64,000 nt of DNA from Paramecium octaurelia. Taxonomy: Eukaryota; Ciliophora; Oligohymenophorea; Peniculida; Parameciidae. The stretch's first letter is position 1. Each line of letters opens with the position of its first letter. The notes beneath the pieces were generated by a model. That model worked only from the letters and a program-made list of their open reading frames with translations. It searched no databases and was not told the DNA's origin. Location: assembly GCA_905182995.1 (NCBI GenBank), contig CAJJDP010000056.1, positions 144,919-208,918 on the forward strand, in the 5' to 3' direction. Made by a program: the position numbers and the translations under genes. Below, in pieces: positions 1-12,626 of this stretch.

Positions 1-1
1 A

Positions 2-124
2 AAATTATTAAAAGATGAAGCATATTTTTTGGAACTATCTTATCAAAAATTAGTGAAATAGGCCATTGAAGAACAGAAAAAGAATACAAAAATATTATCA
101 TCTCAATTTTCCTCACACTATTGA
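2..124 (+). CDS. 3' end of an unidentified protein (truncated by window start)
   Basis: Only the last 40 codons are inside the window. The frame is open from base 2 to a TGA at 122-124 when TAG is read as Gln. The visible tail is rich in Lys, Glu and Gln, looks helical and ends in SSHY. No domain can be named from so little sequence. It lies about 200 bp upstream of the next gene on the same strand, with AT-rich spacer between. Confidence 0.5.
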
Positions 125-320
125 ATGACCTTTATATCTTATATAATTAATATGTTATTTGTTTGAAAAAAATATTATTTTAGTACTATTGCTAGGATTA
201 TGATTTTCTAATAGATTCTTCATACTTTTTTAAGGAATCATATAAATATTGATATATGTAAAATTTATTATATGATTAATAATAATTTAATAGAATTAAT
301 AAAAGCTAAATAAAGAAGTT

Positions 321-1943
321 ATGGACGGATTAAGAGTTGTTCTTGTAGGAGTTATTGGATCTGGCAAAACAGCTTTTTTTAATAATTTAACTAAAAATTA
401 AGAGCCTGTTAAACATGGAGGAGCATCTGTTACTAAATAAGTAGTAGTTGGATAATGCATTTTTGGAGAGCAGTTTGAAGTAATTGATACCCCTGGTTTC
501 GAAGCTGATGAAGATAAATTATTACATGCTGCAGGAGTAATTGCAGCACTTTCAATAGGCGATGTTAATAGAATATTGGTTATAACTAAATTTGAAAGAG
601 ATGGAGTAATGATGAGTGCATTGCAATAAGTCATAGCTCCAATCAATAGATATAGGAATATGATAACGATTGTAGTATCACATTGGGATCTTTCAGAAAA
701 TATAGAGCAAGATTAATAGCGTTTAGCGAAGAAAATAAAGGATAAATTTAATATTGGATCTATTCTTTATTATTCTAAATTTAATGATCCTAAAATTATC
801 GCTCTATAAGTTCAAAAAATAGCTATTGAATCAAAATTAACAACCATAAAATTATAGGATACAGAAATATTTAGTCAGTTTAATTTATTATCTTTGAATT
901 ATGAATGTCAAAATAAATTAGAAATAGATAAAGAATAAATTATTAAGTAATTTAGAAAGACTGCATAATTGTTTATTAAATATATAACTGAAGAAGTTAA
1001 TTTGGATGATCCAAAAGCTGTTGATATTTTGCATTTTATATCATTAGAAGTTAAGAATATTGCAAATAAATAAGTGGAGCAGTTTGAAATACAACATGGA
1101 GACTGGCTTAATGAATTTTATGACACGAATGGAATTAATGTTAGTTATTTACATCATATATATCTAAAAAAAGAAATAAAAAGGGATCTTGAACAGGTAA
1201 TTAAATTAGCTTAGGATAAAATGACAAAATCAAAAAATCATTGTTTTTATTGTTTAAAGCAATGCCCATATTGTAAATTAATATGGATTAAAGTTGCTGG
1301 ATGTGACGGAGAAACTACTTGTGGAAATAGAGTTTATACTTCCTCAGATTCATTATTGAAAAACTCTTCAACTAAGAGTCGATATAAATTTGAATTAGAA
1401 CCAAATAAATTAGTCTTGAAAGAAATATAGCCCATGAATACACAAAATCAATTTCAGACATAAGAGTCTAGTTCTACTTAAGAATAGATTTATCAACTTA
1501 TAAGGGATGATAAGTATTTAAAAAAACTCCTTGGACAAGACTTTACAATGGATTAATTTGAAATGTTATTATTAAAAAACAAAAGGGAATATGGAAGTTT
1601 ATATTTAATTTATTCACTTATATCATCTAATGATGAGAATGATACGATTTAAATGATTTACTACATCTTGGATATAAAAAGTGATAGTGAAGTATAAAAA
1701 TGTAAAAGATTTGGCTGCGGATAAAAATTAATTTGGTCAGAATTGCCACCTTTGAGTGGACCTGAATTAAATGAATTACTATCAATTGAATTAATAGATT
1801 ACTTTAATGATTAAGCATAATTAATTAGCGATGAAAGTAAATTCTTAGAGGCAGCTTATAAAGACCTTGTTAACCAAGCTATATAAGAACAATATAAGAA
1901 TAAGAAAGTGATCTAATTATAAAAGTAGAGTGAAACATAATGA
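321..1943 (+). CDS. AIG1/GIMAP-type GTPase with C-terminal Cys-rich motif
   Basis: A single 540-residue frame without introns, in which TAA/TAG occur repeatedly as Gln codons. The N-terminus carries a GTPase fold: P-loop VGVIGSGKT at about residues 8-16, switch II DTPGFE at about 55, and HWD near 121 followed by Leu-Ser. This order and the early P-loop match the AIG1/GIMAP (TRAFAC) family. Around residues 305-340 there is a Cys-rich segment with paired CxxC motifs and a WIKVAGCDGETTCG block, which I infer to be a metal-binding domain. The middle and C-terminal thirds look helical. GIMAPs usually act at membranes as scaffold-type GTPases, but no membrane segment is evident here. The gene converges on the UPRT gene, 44 bp away. 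Family assignment is firm; function is unknown. Confidence 0.85.
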
Positions 1944-1987
1944 TGATATTTATTAATCTATTAATGTATAACATACTATATAATTTG

Positions 1988-2834
1988 TCATTGATCTACA
2001 GTTCCAAAATATCTATCTCCAAAGTCTCCAACTCCTGGGAAGCGATGATCTTGAATAGTATTAAGTGCGTAATCAACCCCAGCAGTAATGACTTTGACTT
2101 TAGGGAATTAATGTAGGACCTTTGAAAGTCCTTTTTCGCAAGAAACAATGTTCACAGCAGCAATGTTTTCCTAATTGACTCCATTAGATTGAAGTGCTTT
2201 TATAGCTGTGCTGATTCTTCCGCCTGTTGTAATCATGGCATCAGTAAGGATGACCTAATTTAGTTCATTCATACTTATTTTTGGTCGATATCCTCTGGAA
2301 ATTTGCAATACATTAACTAGGGATCTTTAGTTTATGGATGTTCTTAAACTAAAATAAATCCAACTGAAGCTCCTGGAAGCACCTTAAGAGCTTCGCCTAA
2401 GAAGGCGTTTCCTGATCTTACCATCACTACAACACAAAATTATTTGTTCTCAAATTAGATCTCTTAGGCTGGTGTTTAAGTTTGTGAGCCTTCTGGAGGA
2501 GCCAACTTTTTACTATGTTCAGAGATGGCCTTTTCCATAAGCAATCTAATCAATCTGTCGGAATACAACCTGAAGTCCTAATTAGGTTTGAGATCATATA
2601 TACTTTGGTTTGAGTAGTTTGATTACGAATCACACTCAACAAATGTTCGACTTAGAATTTATCCAACACATAAAGACTAGGAAATCTAAGACGAAATTAT
2701 TATAATTCTGAATGTGAAATAAAAGAGAAATACGGTGCAGCGCATTGAAATCTTTTCTATTATTGAGCAATTAGAGTGAATCCCAAGAGTCCTAGGAATC
2801 CAGTTTCGAATATCTTAAGAAGTCTTGAATTCAT
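1988..2834 (-). CDS. UPRT: Uracil phosphoribosyltransferase
   Basis: Makes UMP from uracil and PRPP in pyrimidine salvage. Two introns (2708-2733, 26 nt; 2255-2274, 20 nt) must be removed to give a 266-residue protein. The PRPP-binding segment reads ILTDAMITTGGR, the equivalent of DPMLATGG in other UPRTs, and the C-terminus carries the uracil-binding signature DHRFPGVGDFGDRYFGT. The segment DLKPNQDFRLYSDRLIRLL matches the family N-lobe. About 60 extra residues precede the core and include a hydrophobic stretch (ETGFLGLLGFTLIA). Whether this is a targeting sequence or a membrane anchor is unclear. The chosen ATG is the first in frame upstream of intron 1. Confidence 0.93.
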
Positions 2835-3022
2835 ATTTTAATAATTTAATTTAATAATTCCAATTGTGAATCATTAAAATTAATGAGAAAAATACTTTAA
2901 TATTTTTTATATAGGAATACTAAATAATCCAATTCAAATTTGAATCTTGTCATAACTAATTAAGAATAATAATAATAATTTAAAATTGAATGTTTGTATT
3001 TATTTAACATACAATATTTAGA

Positions 3023-5584
3023 TCAGAGTTTGTCCAAATATTCATTAAGGTCTGGTAATTGAACTTTGATACCCTTTCTCTTTCTGATGGATAAGACTAA
3101 ATCATTAACCTAAATGATTAATATAAAATAATACTTTGCTTCCAGCTTCAAGTGGGTTACCATTAACAATGGCCCAGTGATCAAAAACGCATTGAGGGAA
3201 GGCTTGTCCTTAGGTCATACCTCTTAAATGGGCAGTGAAACCGAAAGATTCAGCGACTGGTAAATGAGCTCTAACCTATGAAAATAGAATAAATATGATA
3301 CCACTGAGAGTGGAGTTCCTGCAACTTATTCCTCTTCAATGACTGTTCCTCTTCTGGTGTTGAGACAGTTATATACACCACCAGTAGCATCATTTGGTGC
3401 AGTGATTTCAGCCAAGAAGACTGGTTCTTATAATCTTGGTTGGGCTGTCAATTCGCATGCATAATACAATCTTCTGGCAGTTGGGATGATTTAACCACCT
3501 CCTCTGTGGATGGCATCAGCATGTAAGACACAATCCAAAATGTTGACTCTGATACCTCTTTGATTTTCTTCGCAAAGTGGTCCTTCCTTGGTTGACCATT
3601 ACCAAGCGGATTCCATAGATTCTCTCAATTCATTCATGTATTAAACTCCTGATGTCTTGTCCATCAAGATGTTGGCACCTGAGTTATCTGGTCCAAAGGT
3701 CCAAATTCTGAGTGCATCTTCCTTATCCCATTCATATTCTTCATTAAGGGCTTTAGCTCTGAGTTTTGGTTCGTCTTTTGGTGTGACTTATCCTTTTTCA
3801 ATAGCATCTGGTAAATTTTCATGTAATGGTGTGGCTTAAGCATAAATTCTGTTGTGCTTATTTGGTGATTTAGACATGCAAACAATGTTTGAGGTAGCAG
3901 ATACGGTTTCCTTGTATGAGACGATTGGGTCAGATTTGATGAGTTCAATACCTGCAAAGTCTTTTTCTAAATCATTCAAACAGATTTCAACGTGTAATTC
4001 ACCACATCCGGCAATAACGTTTTATCCTGATTCTTCAGTTGTGCACAAGACTAATGGATCTGATTTTGACAATTTCTTTAATCCATCGACTAATTTTGGT
4101 AAATCTCCTGGGTTCTTTGGTTAGACAGCAACTCTGACGACTGGAGATACTGAATATTTCATTGATCTGATTAAATGGCAATCTGGGTGGTCTGAGATGG
4201 TACCAGTCTTCATTAAATATTGATCAACACCGACCAATCCGACTGTGTTACCACATGGGACATCTGGGATGTATTCGACTCTGCTGGCCATCATGAGAAC
4301 TGTTCTTTAGATAGCTTTTTCAAATAAGTCTTCCTTCTTTCCAACCTTGTAGTTAGCTCCCATAATTCTGACCTTTTATCCAGTAGCAATGGTACCAGAG
4401 AAAACTCTACCGAAAGCAAAGAATCTTCCTCTATCAGTTGTTGGAACCATCTTGGAGACGTACATAATTAATGGTCCCTTTGGGTTGCATTCTCTCATTG
4501 ATTAAGCAATAGCATCATCTTATGGTCCTTCATATAAATATGAGGTTCTGTATTTTTAAGCCTTTCTTGGTGATGGTAAATGGCACACAATCATTTCAAG
4601 TAATGTATCAGCAGCATTGATCCATTTGGACATAACAGCCTTGAGTAAATGCTTTCCTTCTAATTTGGCTTCTTCTTATGTGAGTTTCAATCCCAAAGTT
4701 TCAAACATTTTATTAGCCATATCCATATTTCCTTCCATAACAGCATTAGCCAATTTGCAGATTGGGTCCATGATGAAAGCAACGAAGGCTCTCTTCATTG
4801 GTTTTCCTGATCCACTGACACTGTCTTTTCTCCAGCATTTTCCTTCAGCATCAAAGTAATTGTCTCCCCACAATCTTTCTTATAATTTGAGTGGTTCAAC
4901 CTTGAATTTGTTGGCATAGATTCTGGCAAATCTGGTGCATGAGAATGCCCAGCATTCCTTTCCTGAACCAAATGAGACTGATCCGAGTTCTGGATGAACA
5001 AGGAGATCACCCATGTCTTCTTATTAATAGGTGTTGATGATAACATTGACCATATCAACGACTCTGACGAAGTTTTGATACATTGTTTCACCATCATGCT
5101 TCAATTCCAAGATAGCTCTATCAATTTTGTTAACCATGACAACTGGCTTGATTTTCTCTTGCATAGCTTGTCTCAACACAGTTTCGGTTTAGACACAAAC
5201 TCCTTCAACACAATCAACGACGACTAAAGCACCGTCTGTAACTCTTAAGGCAGCTGTGACTTCAGAACTGAAATCAACGTGTCCTGGGGAATCAATCAAG
5301 TTGATCAAAAACTTTTCTAAGGTCTTATTGTCATAAATGTCATATTCATAATAAAGAGAAACACCAGTGGACTTGATTGTAATACCTCTTTCCTTTTCGT
5401 CATCTCTGGTATCTGTGGCTCTTGCATCACCAGCAACTTTGGAGGCTATGATACCAGCTTTGCATAACAATGAGTCTGTGAGTGTGGATTTACCATGATC
5501 GACGTGAGCAATGACTGACATGTTTCTGATGTTGTCCTATTTGTCCATGATTTCTCTGATTTGATCAACTGAAAAATTTACCAT
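3023..5584 (-). CDS. eEF2: Translation elongation factor 2
   Basis: The GTPase that drives ribosomal translocation in the cytosol. Two introns (3276-3301, 26 nt; 3110-3134, 25 nt) are spliced to give 836 residues, the usual eEF2 length. The P-loop AHVDHGKST follows the start, then switch [10 protein letters not shown]. The diphthamide loop reads [12 protein letters not shown], with the modified His conserved. The C-terminus is [16 protein letters not shown]. Codon choice is more G/C-rich than in the neighbours, as expected for a highly expressed gene. Both introns sit in the 3' third. About 490 bp of non-coding sequence separates its start from the divergent RING gene and should hold both promoters. 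Confidence 0.98.
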
Positions 5585-6073
5585 GTGTTATTAACTTTTA
5601 AAAAAAAGATTTAAAATTTTCCATAATTAAAACAAGCATTTATATTATTTGCGCATAAATAATTGTTAATTAAACCTACCAATGACATCTCATTGTTATT
5701 ATAATATGATGAATATTCAATAAACAATAATCTCATTTATTATCGATTCATTATTACGCTCCTTTATATCCCAAATATCTCACATTATTAACGTACATCG
5801 TGAGTAAACCTTGTCCTTATTCTTCAATTTAATGCACATAATTGAAGTGTGCTTCAAAACTGTTTTACCTGCATTTAGTTCACCAATGCAATATTGGGTT
5901 TCTGATGGATTTTATCATTGAAATTAAGATCTAGAGGATTCAATCAACTGAAATTGATAAAGCAGTTTCGTATTTATTATACACAGATGTTGTTATCTTA
6001 AATTAATAATCTCAAGTTTATATTGAAGAACTTTATTCATTTTTATAAATGAACAAATAATTAAAGTGATAAA
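5585..6073. other. Divergent intergenic region between eEF2 and RING gene
   Basis: 489 bp, AT-rich, with no open frame resembling the neighbours. It separates two divergently transcribed genes and is longer than most spacers in this window, so it probably carries the eEF2 promoter. No specific motif can be assigned. Confidence 0.5.
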
Positions 6074-6902
6074 ATGAATACAATTGATGAATTGAGAAAG
6101 ACCAAGTTTACGGATAAATTGGAGCAATTTATATTAAAAAAGAGAAGGGCTTAGACGAATCTGGATGAGTATCAAACAAGAAAACAAAGTATAATTTATG
6201 AATATAAAGAATAATAAACTTATGTTCCTTAAGACCATAAAGATTAGATTTGTAGTTTGTGCAAATGTTTTTATGTGGATTATGTAACAACAACTTGCCA
6301 ACATAATTGCTGTTAAAAATGCTTATTTGACCATCTACTCAAATGCCGAGTACTTTAATTTATATTTATGAAAGAAAAAATGCCCAATTTGTAGTAGAGA
6401 ATTGAAGGGGGATTTTTCTTTTCCTTGTCTTTCCATCGATTACTGGATAGGGATTGCTCAGAAGAATAATAAAGATTATGAAGTTAAATTATAAGAGATA
6501 GAATTGTGGAAGGAGAGAGGAACGGTCAAAGAGTTCACAGTAGGAATGAAATTAGATATTCTGGACACAGTTTTTGTTTGGTGTGTAGGTGAAGTAAAAG
6601 AAATAAGATATGGAAAAAATGAGTAGCCTAAATAGGTGTTCATCCATTATCTTGGTTGGGATAAGGTTTATGATGAGATTATAGATGTTAATAGTTTCAG
6701 ACTGGCTCCACTGGGAACTAACACTTAACAAAAGAGTACTTCATTTTATTAAATTAGATGTGATCTAATACAAATAATCGAATGTGGAGACAATATAGAG
6801 AAGTTTAAATGTTAATTAGAATGCTAATTCAAATGCGAGAGAGACCAATCATCGATCACTGATAATGGCACTAGCTAGTTAATTTTTATCATTGAGAAAT
6901 GA
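6074..6902 (+). CDS. RING-finger protein with Tudor-knot/chromo-barrel-like domain
   Basis: 267 residues after removing one 25-nt intron at 6350-6374, which falls inside the RING finger. The spliced RING reads CSLCKCFYVDYVTTTCQHNC..C, then KCPICSREL, a good C3HC4-type spacing, so E3 ubiquitin ligase activity is likely. Residues about 150-215 (VGMKLDILDTVFVWCVGEVK, later HYLGWDKVYDEII and RLAPLGT) look like a chromo-barrel/Tudor-knot fold. The pairing of RING with this domain suggests a ubiquitin ligase that reads a ligand, which is inference. Without splicing, the second half of the RING is out of frame. Confidence 0.8.
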
Positions 6903-6938
6903 TCTTTTTAATAATTAAAATTGATATAATTATATAAC

Positions 6939-8408
6939 ATGCAAAGCTATAAACTTCACGTAGTTTCTGAAAACCTCAAGGATCGACATCCCTATGTTGA
7001 ACCGGATTTCAAGGATAGATACGATCCCTCTGAAGTAATACTCATACTCAAGAATAGGTTTACCATGCAGTGTTTGACCGTTCCATTCCTAAATTGATCG
7101 AAATATTGCTCATGGAAAATATTGAGGCTTTTAAATATAGAGATGCCTTGATCACATTAAATGAGATGGTTGACCATTAAGAAATGAAGGATCAAATGAT
7201 ATCCCAAGGTAATCCATCTCTTTAGAAGTAGGTCTCGTGGGTATAGCTAGTGCATATTTACATCATAAAGATATTTAGATCAGAAAACAAGCAGTCATTC
7301 TATTGGGATGTTTAGTAAGCATAATGAGAGGAAGAGAACAATTAGGTGATTTGAGTTTTGATGGATTGTCTAAATTATTATTTGATGATGCAAGAGAATA
7401 ATGTGGATGGGCATTATGTAGAATAATTACTGGAAGAGATGGAGTAGATATCTTGTGCAAATCAAATCTCACTAAAAAGATGATCTAATCCTTTATGTAA
7501 TCTAAGGAATATCCTAAATTTACTGTTTATTTATTGGAAGCATTTGCCAAAATTGTTGAATTTGATAATGGCATTTTCTTCTTTTTGAATTGTGGAACCA
7601 TTAAGAGATTCATTGAAATTCTATCCTCAGAGAACTACTATGATTAACGCTATACTTAAAGAATAACTTATTTGTCTTTGGAAGTGCTATCTAAAATATG
7701 TGCTAATCATGAAGGCAAGGAAGAAGCAATTAGAGAAAATGCTATCAACGTTGCCAATAGATATTTAGACAGTCCCTTATTAGAAGAAGCTTATTTTGCA
7801 ACTATTTTGATCATGAATTGTACTATTAACCTTGATGGCAAGAAGTAATGTGTCCATGTTGAGAACGATGAAATCATTTAAGTATATCAATTTAAATTAA
7901 TATTAGAAATTGATTTCATTACTAAATAAAGATTTCAGTAAAGATGTTAAATAAGCATTAAATAATATTGCAGATTACCCTGATGGATTTATTATCATTA
8001 CTAAATTATTATCTAATAGCTATGAAACTTTGGACGATTTACTTGGTCATAGGGTCGTTATTGCTTTGGCTAAATTGATCCCAAGAGGATTAGATAATTA
8101 TGATGAATATAAATAATATGGTAGAACTCTTTGCAAATTCTTGAGAGACTACAATGAAGCCATCTATGTGGCCTTAGAAGTATGATTAATAAGAGATTAA
8201 ATAGGAAACAGTTAAAATAGTAGAAATCTTGATGGAATTCTTTTATTATCCTGACTTAGTGAGAGATGTGACAGACTCCCTATTGAAATTGATGGAAGCA
8301 GATGTAGAATCAAGAGAGTATGCACTCAATTATTTGGAGACTCACAATGTAAACAACAAAGAGATTTAAAGTATATCAAATAAAATACTTGAATTATTTC
8401 CACATTGA
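6939..8408 (+). CDS. RSPH14: RSPH14-like armadillo-repeat axonemal protein
   Basis: 457 residues from five exons (introns 7035-7057, 7209-7231, 7882-7906, 8180-8204; 23-25 nt). The protein is a helical ARM/HEAT-type solenoid. Near the N-terminus FDRSIPKLIEILLMENIEAF and ALITLNEMVDHQE parallel the opening repeats of radial spoke head 14, and the segment NCTINLDGKKQCVHVEND corresponds to its conserved DGKKQ region. RSPH14 belongs to radial spokes or their neighbourhood in motile cilia, which fits a ciliate. The segment is longer than the human protein (about 350 residues). Assignment rests on the repeat pattern and two conserved segments; another ARM protein remains possible. Confidence 0.7.
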
Positions 8409-8635
8409 ATAAGTCATATGATTTTAATAGGAAATATATTATTCTTAATTCTTCTTAATTTAATATATCATATGATTGACTATATAATTATTGACACTGT
8501 TTCTTATTGTATTCTCACACCTAAACAGATTGAAAAACAAATTGCTAGATTAAATAATAAATTAATTAACCTGATTATCTATTAATTAAAATTATTAAGA
8601 AGAAAGCTTAAGAGATATCATTCTATTATCTTATC

Positions 8636-9019
8636 ATGAGATACTTTTGGGATGAATTTCAATCAATAATTTTTAGTCTATCTATATTTTAAACAAAGTC
8701 TCCTAATCCTATTTTAGATAATTCTTATTTTCATAATAAATTTAATCCTTTCTACCATAATCTTATTGAAATTAATTAAGTCTAGTTAAAGTCGGATGTA
8801 GGTTCATTTCTATATAATACTCCGAATTTACATTTAAATTTCCATTACTATAGTAAACCATATCAAATATAGAACAATGTCCAGAACACTACTAAGTCTT
8901 CAATCCATACCTTCCTTCTTCTTTTAAATTTATACAGATAGATTTTGATATCTAATGAACTAATAATTTCATAATATCATTGCAATGCTAACCTGCAACT
9001 TTCTTATTCCATAATTTGA
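8636..9019 (+). CDS. Unassigned open frame, 127 residues
   Basis: Open from ATG to TGA under the ciliate code. Its composition is protein-like (Asn, Tyr, Phe, Ser and Pro-rich start SPNPILDNSYFHNKF). A second small frame with ATG at 8472 overlaps its start, and a 39-codon frame lies at 9218-9337. I recognise no family. The 8409-9512 interval may be a decayed gene or one whose exon structure I could not resolve. Confidence 0.3.
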
Positions 9020-9512
9020 GGTTATTCTTTTAGTAGCTTCTCAGTTGTGATATCTAGTGCAAAATAAATGAATTAAGTGTACATTTTGGTAAAATCTAAG
9101 GGTGTATATATTAGGAGCATCATTCGCTAATATTTTATTAGTGAAGTGCTATTAAAAATAGAGAGAAAGATGTTGGATTTGAGATGATATTGTTCTATAA
9201 TATATTTATATTTAATAATGGCTGCTTTCTATTTAATGGTCAGTCAGTAATTAGAAAACGGATTATTGAGTAATATTAGAGCTGCATCTCTAATTGAATT
9301 ATATAAAAAAATCTAATTCTAATTATGGAGCTACTGAAGGATTCAAGTTATAAGTTCTTAAAATACAATATAATAAAAATGGGAAAAATATTATAAATAG
9401 ATTTATACAACAATTTTAATTAAAAATATCATCGAATGAGTTTTACATACATTTTATTACAAGGTTGTATTTTATATAATTCAGGTTCTTTTTAATTTAA
9501 ACAATATAAAAA

Positions 9513-10852
9513 ATGAGTCAAGGAAAGAATAATAATCAACCATTTTGTTTCGGAAGCAATGGCTCTGAATTTGATCAATCATTTCTTTTTTAAAGGTAAG
9601 ACATTACATCTAAACATATCATTCTATTTACTGATATCCATATATTATATTTTGAAATACCGATGATTATATTAGCAATCAACATCTTTTTCAACTATTT
9701 GCACCTGAGATGTAGCAATTGTTTTTGAGATAGCTGATAAACCCAAACATAATGCAGTACATTAATTAAAACTCATAATTGAAGGATTGCTTTCAAGCCT
9801 CGAATTTACTAAGTAAGGATTACCATACTCTATATACTGGCATTATATTACTTATATTTATGTTTGTTGGACTAATTTCTTAGATTTTCCAGCTTTGATG
9901 AATGGGATTGATATGCTATCATATCTACAAAATCCTGGGTAATCATAGCAATAGCTAAATGTGTTAAACAATCAATCATAGGGGAATTCAGCTCAAAAGA
10001 TGAAAAACAATGCAGACAACCCTATAACAGTAGATGATGATGAACCAGCATAACCTACTAAGAAATGTTACAACGTTCAATGTAAGAATGTTGGGGACAA
10101 GAAAATCAAATCCAAGAGGCATGATATATTATTCTTTTGTGACAAATGTTCTAAATTATATAATAAAGGAAATTTTTGTGATTTTTGCGAACAAGTATCA
10201 ATATCCTCATTTCATTTATTAAAGGTTTACGGCTCTTACGATGACGAAGCTGGATGGGTTTAATGCGATCAATGCTAAAAATGGGTATGCAACATTAATA
10301 ATAAAAATAGAATCACATAGCCTGTGAATAAAAATATAGAAATTAAAATATTGAAAATGAACCAGAAACCACTCCATATCATTGTTTAAATTGTTCCAAG
10401 AACATCAAGAAGACTAAACCAGTGAAGAAACCCGAAGAGCCGCAACCTCCTTAGAAGTAGCGTCCCATACCTGAACAAGATGATGCTAGAAATAGGGAAA
10501 AGAACATTACCTTTGTGGCTACCAAGGACAACAAAATACAATACAGTAAGTGATATTGATCAAGTCTTAGCCTATCGATTAAACTTGCTAGAGGAGGAAA
10601 TCAAAGTAGATTTGGATCTCCTTCGAAATTCGATTAAAAAGGCTAAGAAATTATAAATGCAATCTCCGCCTCAAATATTCCAATAGCACATAACTTCTTC
10701 TCAATAATAAAGTCAACAATCGCAACAACAACAAGAAGTAAGTATACATTCCTACTCCAAAGGTTTAAGAGCAATCTTCATTGGGTAGTCGAAGTTTGAG
10801 GAGAAGAATAAATTAGAAATTGAATTACAGAGATCTGGTTGGGGAATATTGA
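9513..10852 (+). CDS. PHD-finger protein with Gln-rich regions
   Basis: 360 residues from seven exons. Introns are 9596-9675 (80 nt), 9813-9883 (71 nt), 10195-10224, 10285-10310, 10546-10570 and 10738-10762. The zinc-binding core begins with CYNVQCKN and FFCDKCSKLY, then FCDFCEQVYG, GWVQCDQCQKWNHIACE and YHCLNC, a C4HC3 PHD finger preceded by an extra Cys pair. The C-terminal half is Pro/Gln-rich. PHD fingers of this type read histone H3 tails, so a chromatin role is likely. The first two introns are each single GT..AG intervals with no internal acceptor, so their length is not explained by a missed small exon. Confidence 0.82.
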
Positions 10853-10934
10853 AGTTACACATATAAATTATATTATTGTTTTACAACACCTAAATTTATC
10901 GTATTGTTTATTTAAACATATAGATTATAAAATA

Positions 10935-11903
10935 TCATGATAATTATTCAATCTTCTTCACTTTCTCCTGATATCTCTTCAAGAAATGACAAGATTTATT
11001 TATTTATTCCAAAACTTGAATGTATTCTTCCTTTTATTATTATTTATTCAACAATTCACATAGAATAATTAGATTCGATAGACAGACTTCTATTTCTTGT
11101 CGATCTGAAAATTGCTCGTTGTCAATTATGAGAGTTTTCACTTTCTACCCTAATTCAAAAGCCTCTTCAAATTTGTTTTGACTAAAATGCTTATTTAAGA
11201 ATATCATACTGAATCAGACAGGTGATCATCAAATTCATCAATTTTGAAGAATCTCCAAATCTATCCTTGGTCTCTTATATTGATTTATATGCCTACTCTG
11301 GTTATCCATTGTATAACTAGAGAGATATATCACACTACATACATTTAGATATATTTAAGCAAGATATGTCAGGATGTCTTCATCATCAAATCTTCTCAGA
11401 TCTAGTAAAGTGGATTCTGCCAAATCAAATCTTCTTCCTCTTAGATATATCATAAATTAGAGAAATAGCAATTCCTATTAAAATGCATCTTTTGCCATAT
11501 CCAATTGTAGTGCATATTGTGCTTCACAAGAATTCACAGACATATATGCACATATGATTTAAATCATTTTCTAATTTTATTGAGGAATGATGTCTTTAAG
11601 TTTTTTCAATACTTCTTCAATTTGTTTTCTATCTTCATCTACGGTAGTATCTGATTTCGGTTATTCTATTAAAGGACCCATGAATCTGCTGACAATATCT
11701 GTGATCTCCAACAGTTTGGATGATGGTTTCTTTGTTAATCGTATAGTTTTGGGTTTCAATTCTCTAGCTGCGATTAATGCTCTTGAAACCAAAAAGTAAT
11801 AGTAATCATCATCATAGTCATTTTATTACCATATTTCCAACACTTTATTAAAATTTCCTAAGAAGAATGCTATCTTGGCTTAAAGAAGTATTTGCTATTC
11901 CAT
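10935..11903 (-). CDS. COPE: Coatomer subunit epsilon
   Basis: 304 residues after removing introns 11317-11342 (26 nt) and 11182-11209 (28 nt), the normal epsilon-COP length. The N-terminus AKIAFFLGNFNKVLEIWQQ matches the first helical pair of the family, the middle has RGRRFDLAESTLLDLRRFDD followed by LTYLAQIYLNL, and NKFEEAFELGQKVK lies in the C-terminal half. Epsilon-COP is a TPR-like superhelix that stabilises alpha-COP in the COPI coat on Golgi vesicles. The start was set at the ATG (11901-11903) that places FFLGNF at residue 13. Confidence 0.8.
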
Positions 11904-12626
11904 CCAATACACGTAAATATTAATTAAAATATTTATTAATATTTCATTTGATATAATTACTCAACTCAATTATGTTGGGATAACAATACATTCTTAAAAT
12001 ATAAATTCTTCATTAAAGAATCCATAGACTTTATTCTCATTTAATGTTTAATGTCATTGATTAAATGTTATAATTATTCTATATTAAGCATATTTTGTCT
12101 TGTATTATATCTCATTCTAATTTTTTATTTTGAGAAGTCAGAATTTGTATCATTTTATGTTTAACTACTTTCTAATACTGCCTATATTAGATTGTCAATT
12201 ATGATACCATAATTTTAAGAATTGTCTTAGATAGTTGTACAGTTATTTTATTTCTAGTTTGCAATGCAATTACAAATTTAGCATTCTTACAGATTCCTCA
12301 ATTTATCAAGTTTAATTATAACTATCCTCGTTTGTTAATTAAATCATTGCAAATAAATCTAAATTCTAGATGTATATTTCATTAAATAAAATATTTAATG
12401 AAATCCCATAATATTTTAGAAATATATTAGTTTTAATTTATTATAAACTGATTACTTAAATATGCATGAGAACCGTATACCTTTCATGTGCAATTTGTTA
12501 TCATGTAAGTTTGCAGGTACTCTAAATCAATCTTAATTATTACTATCGATAATATTTATGCAATTATTATATTATCATAAATAATTAAAATACTCTTATT
12601 ATTATTATATATATGAAGTAATGTTT
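11904..12626. other. Intergenic region without supported gene
   Basis: About 720 bp, very AT-rich, between the starts/ends of two minus-strand genes. I found no frame with family resemblance on either strand. Confidence 0.45.
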
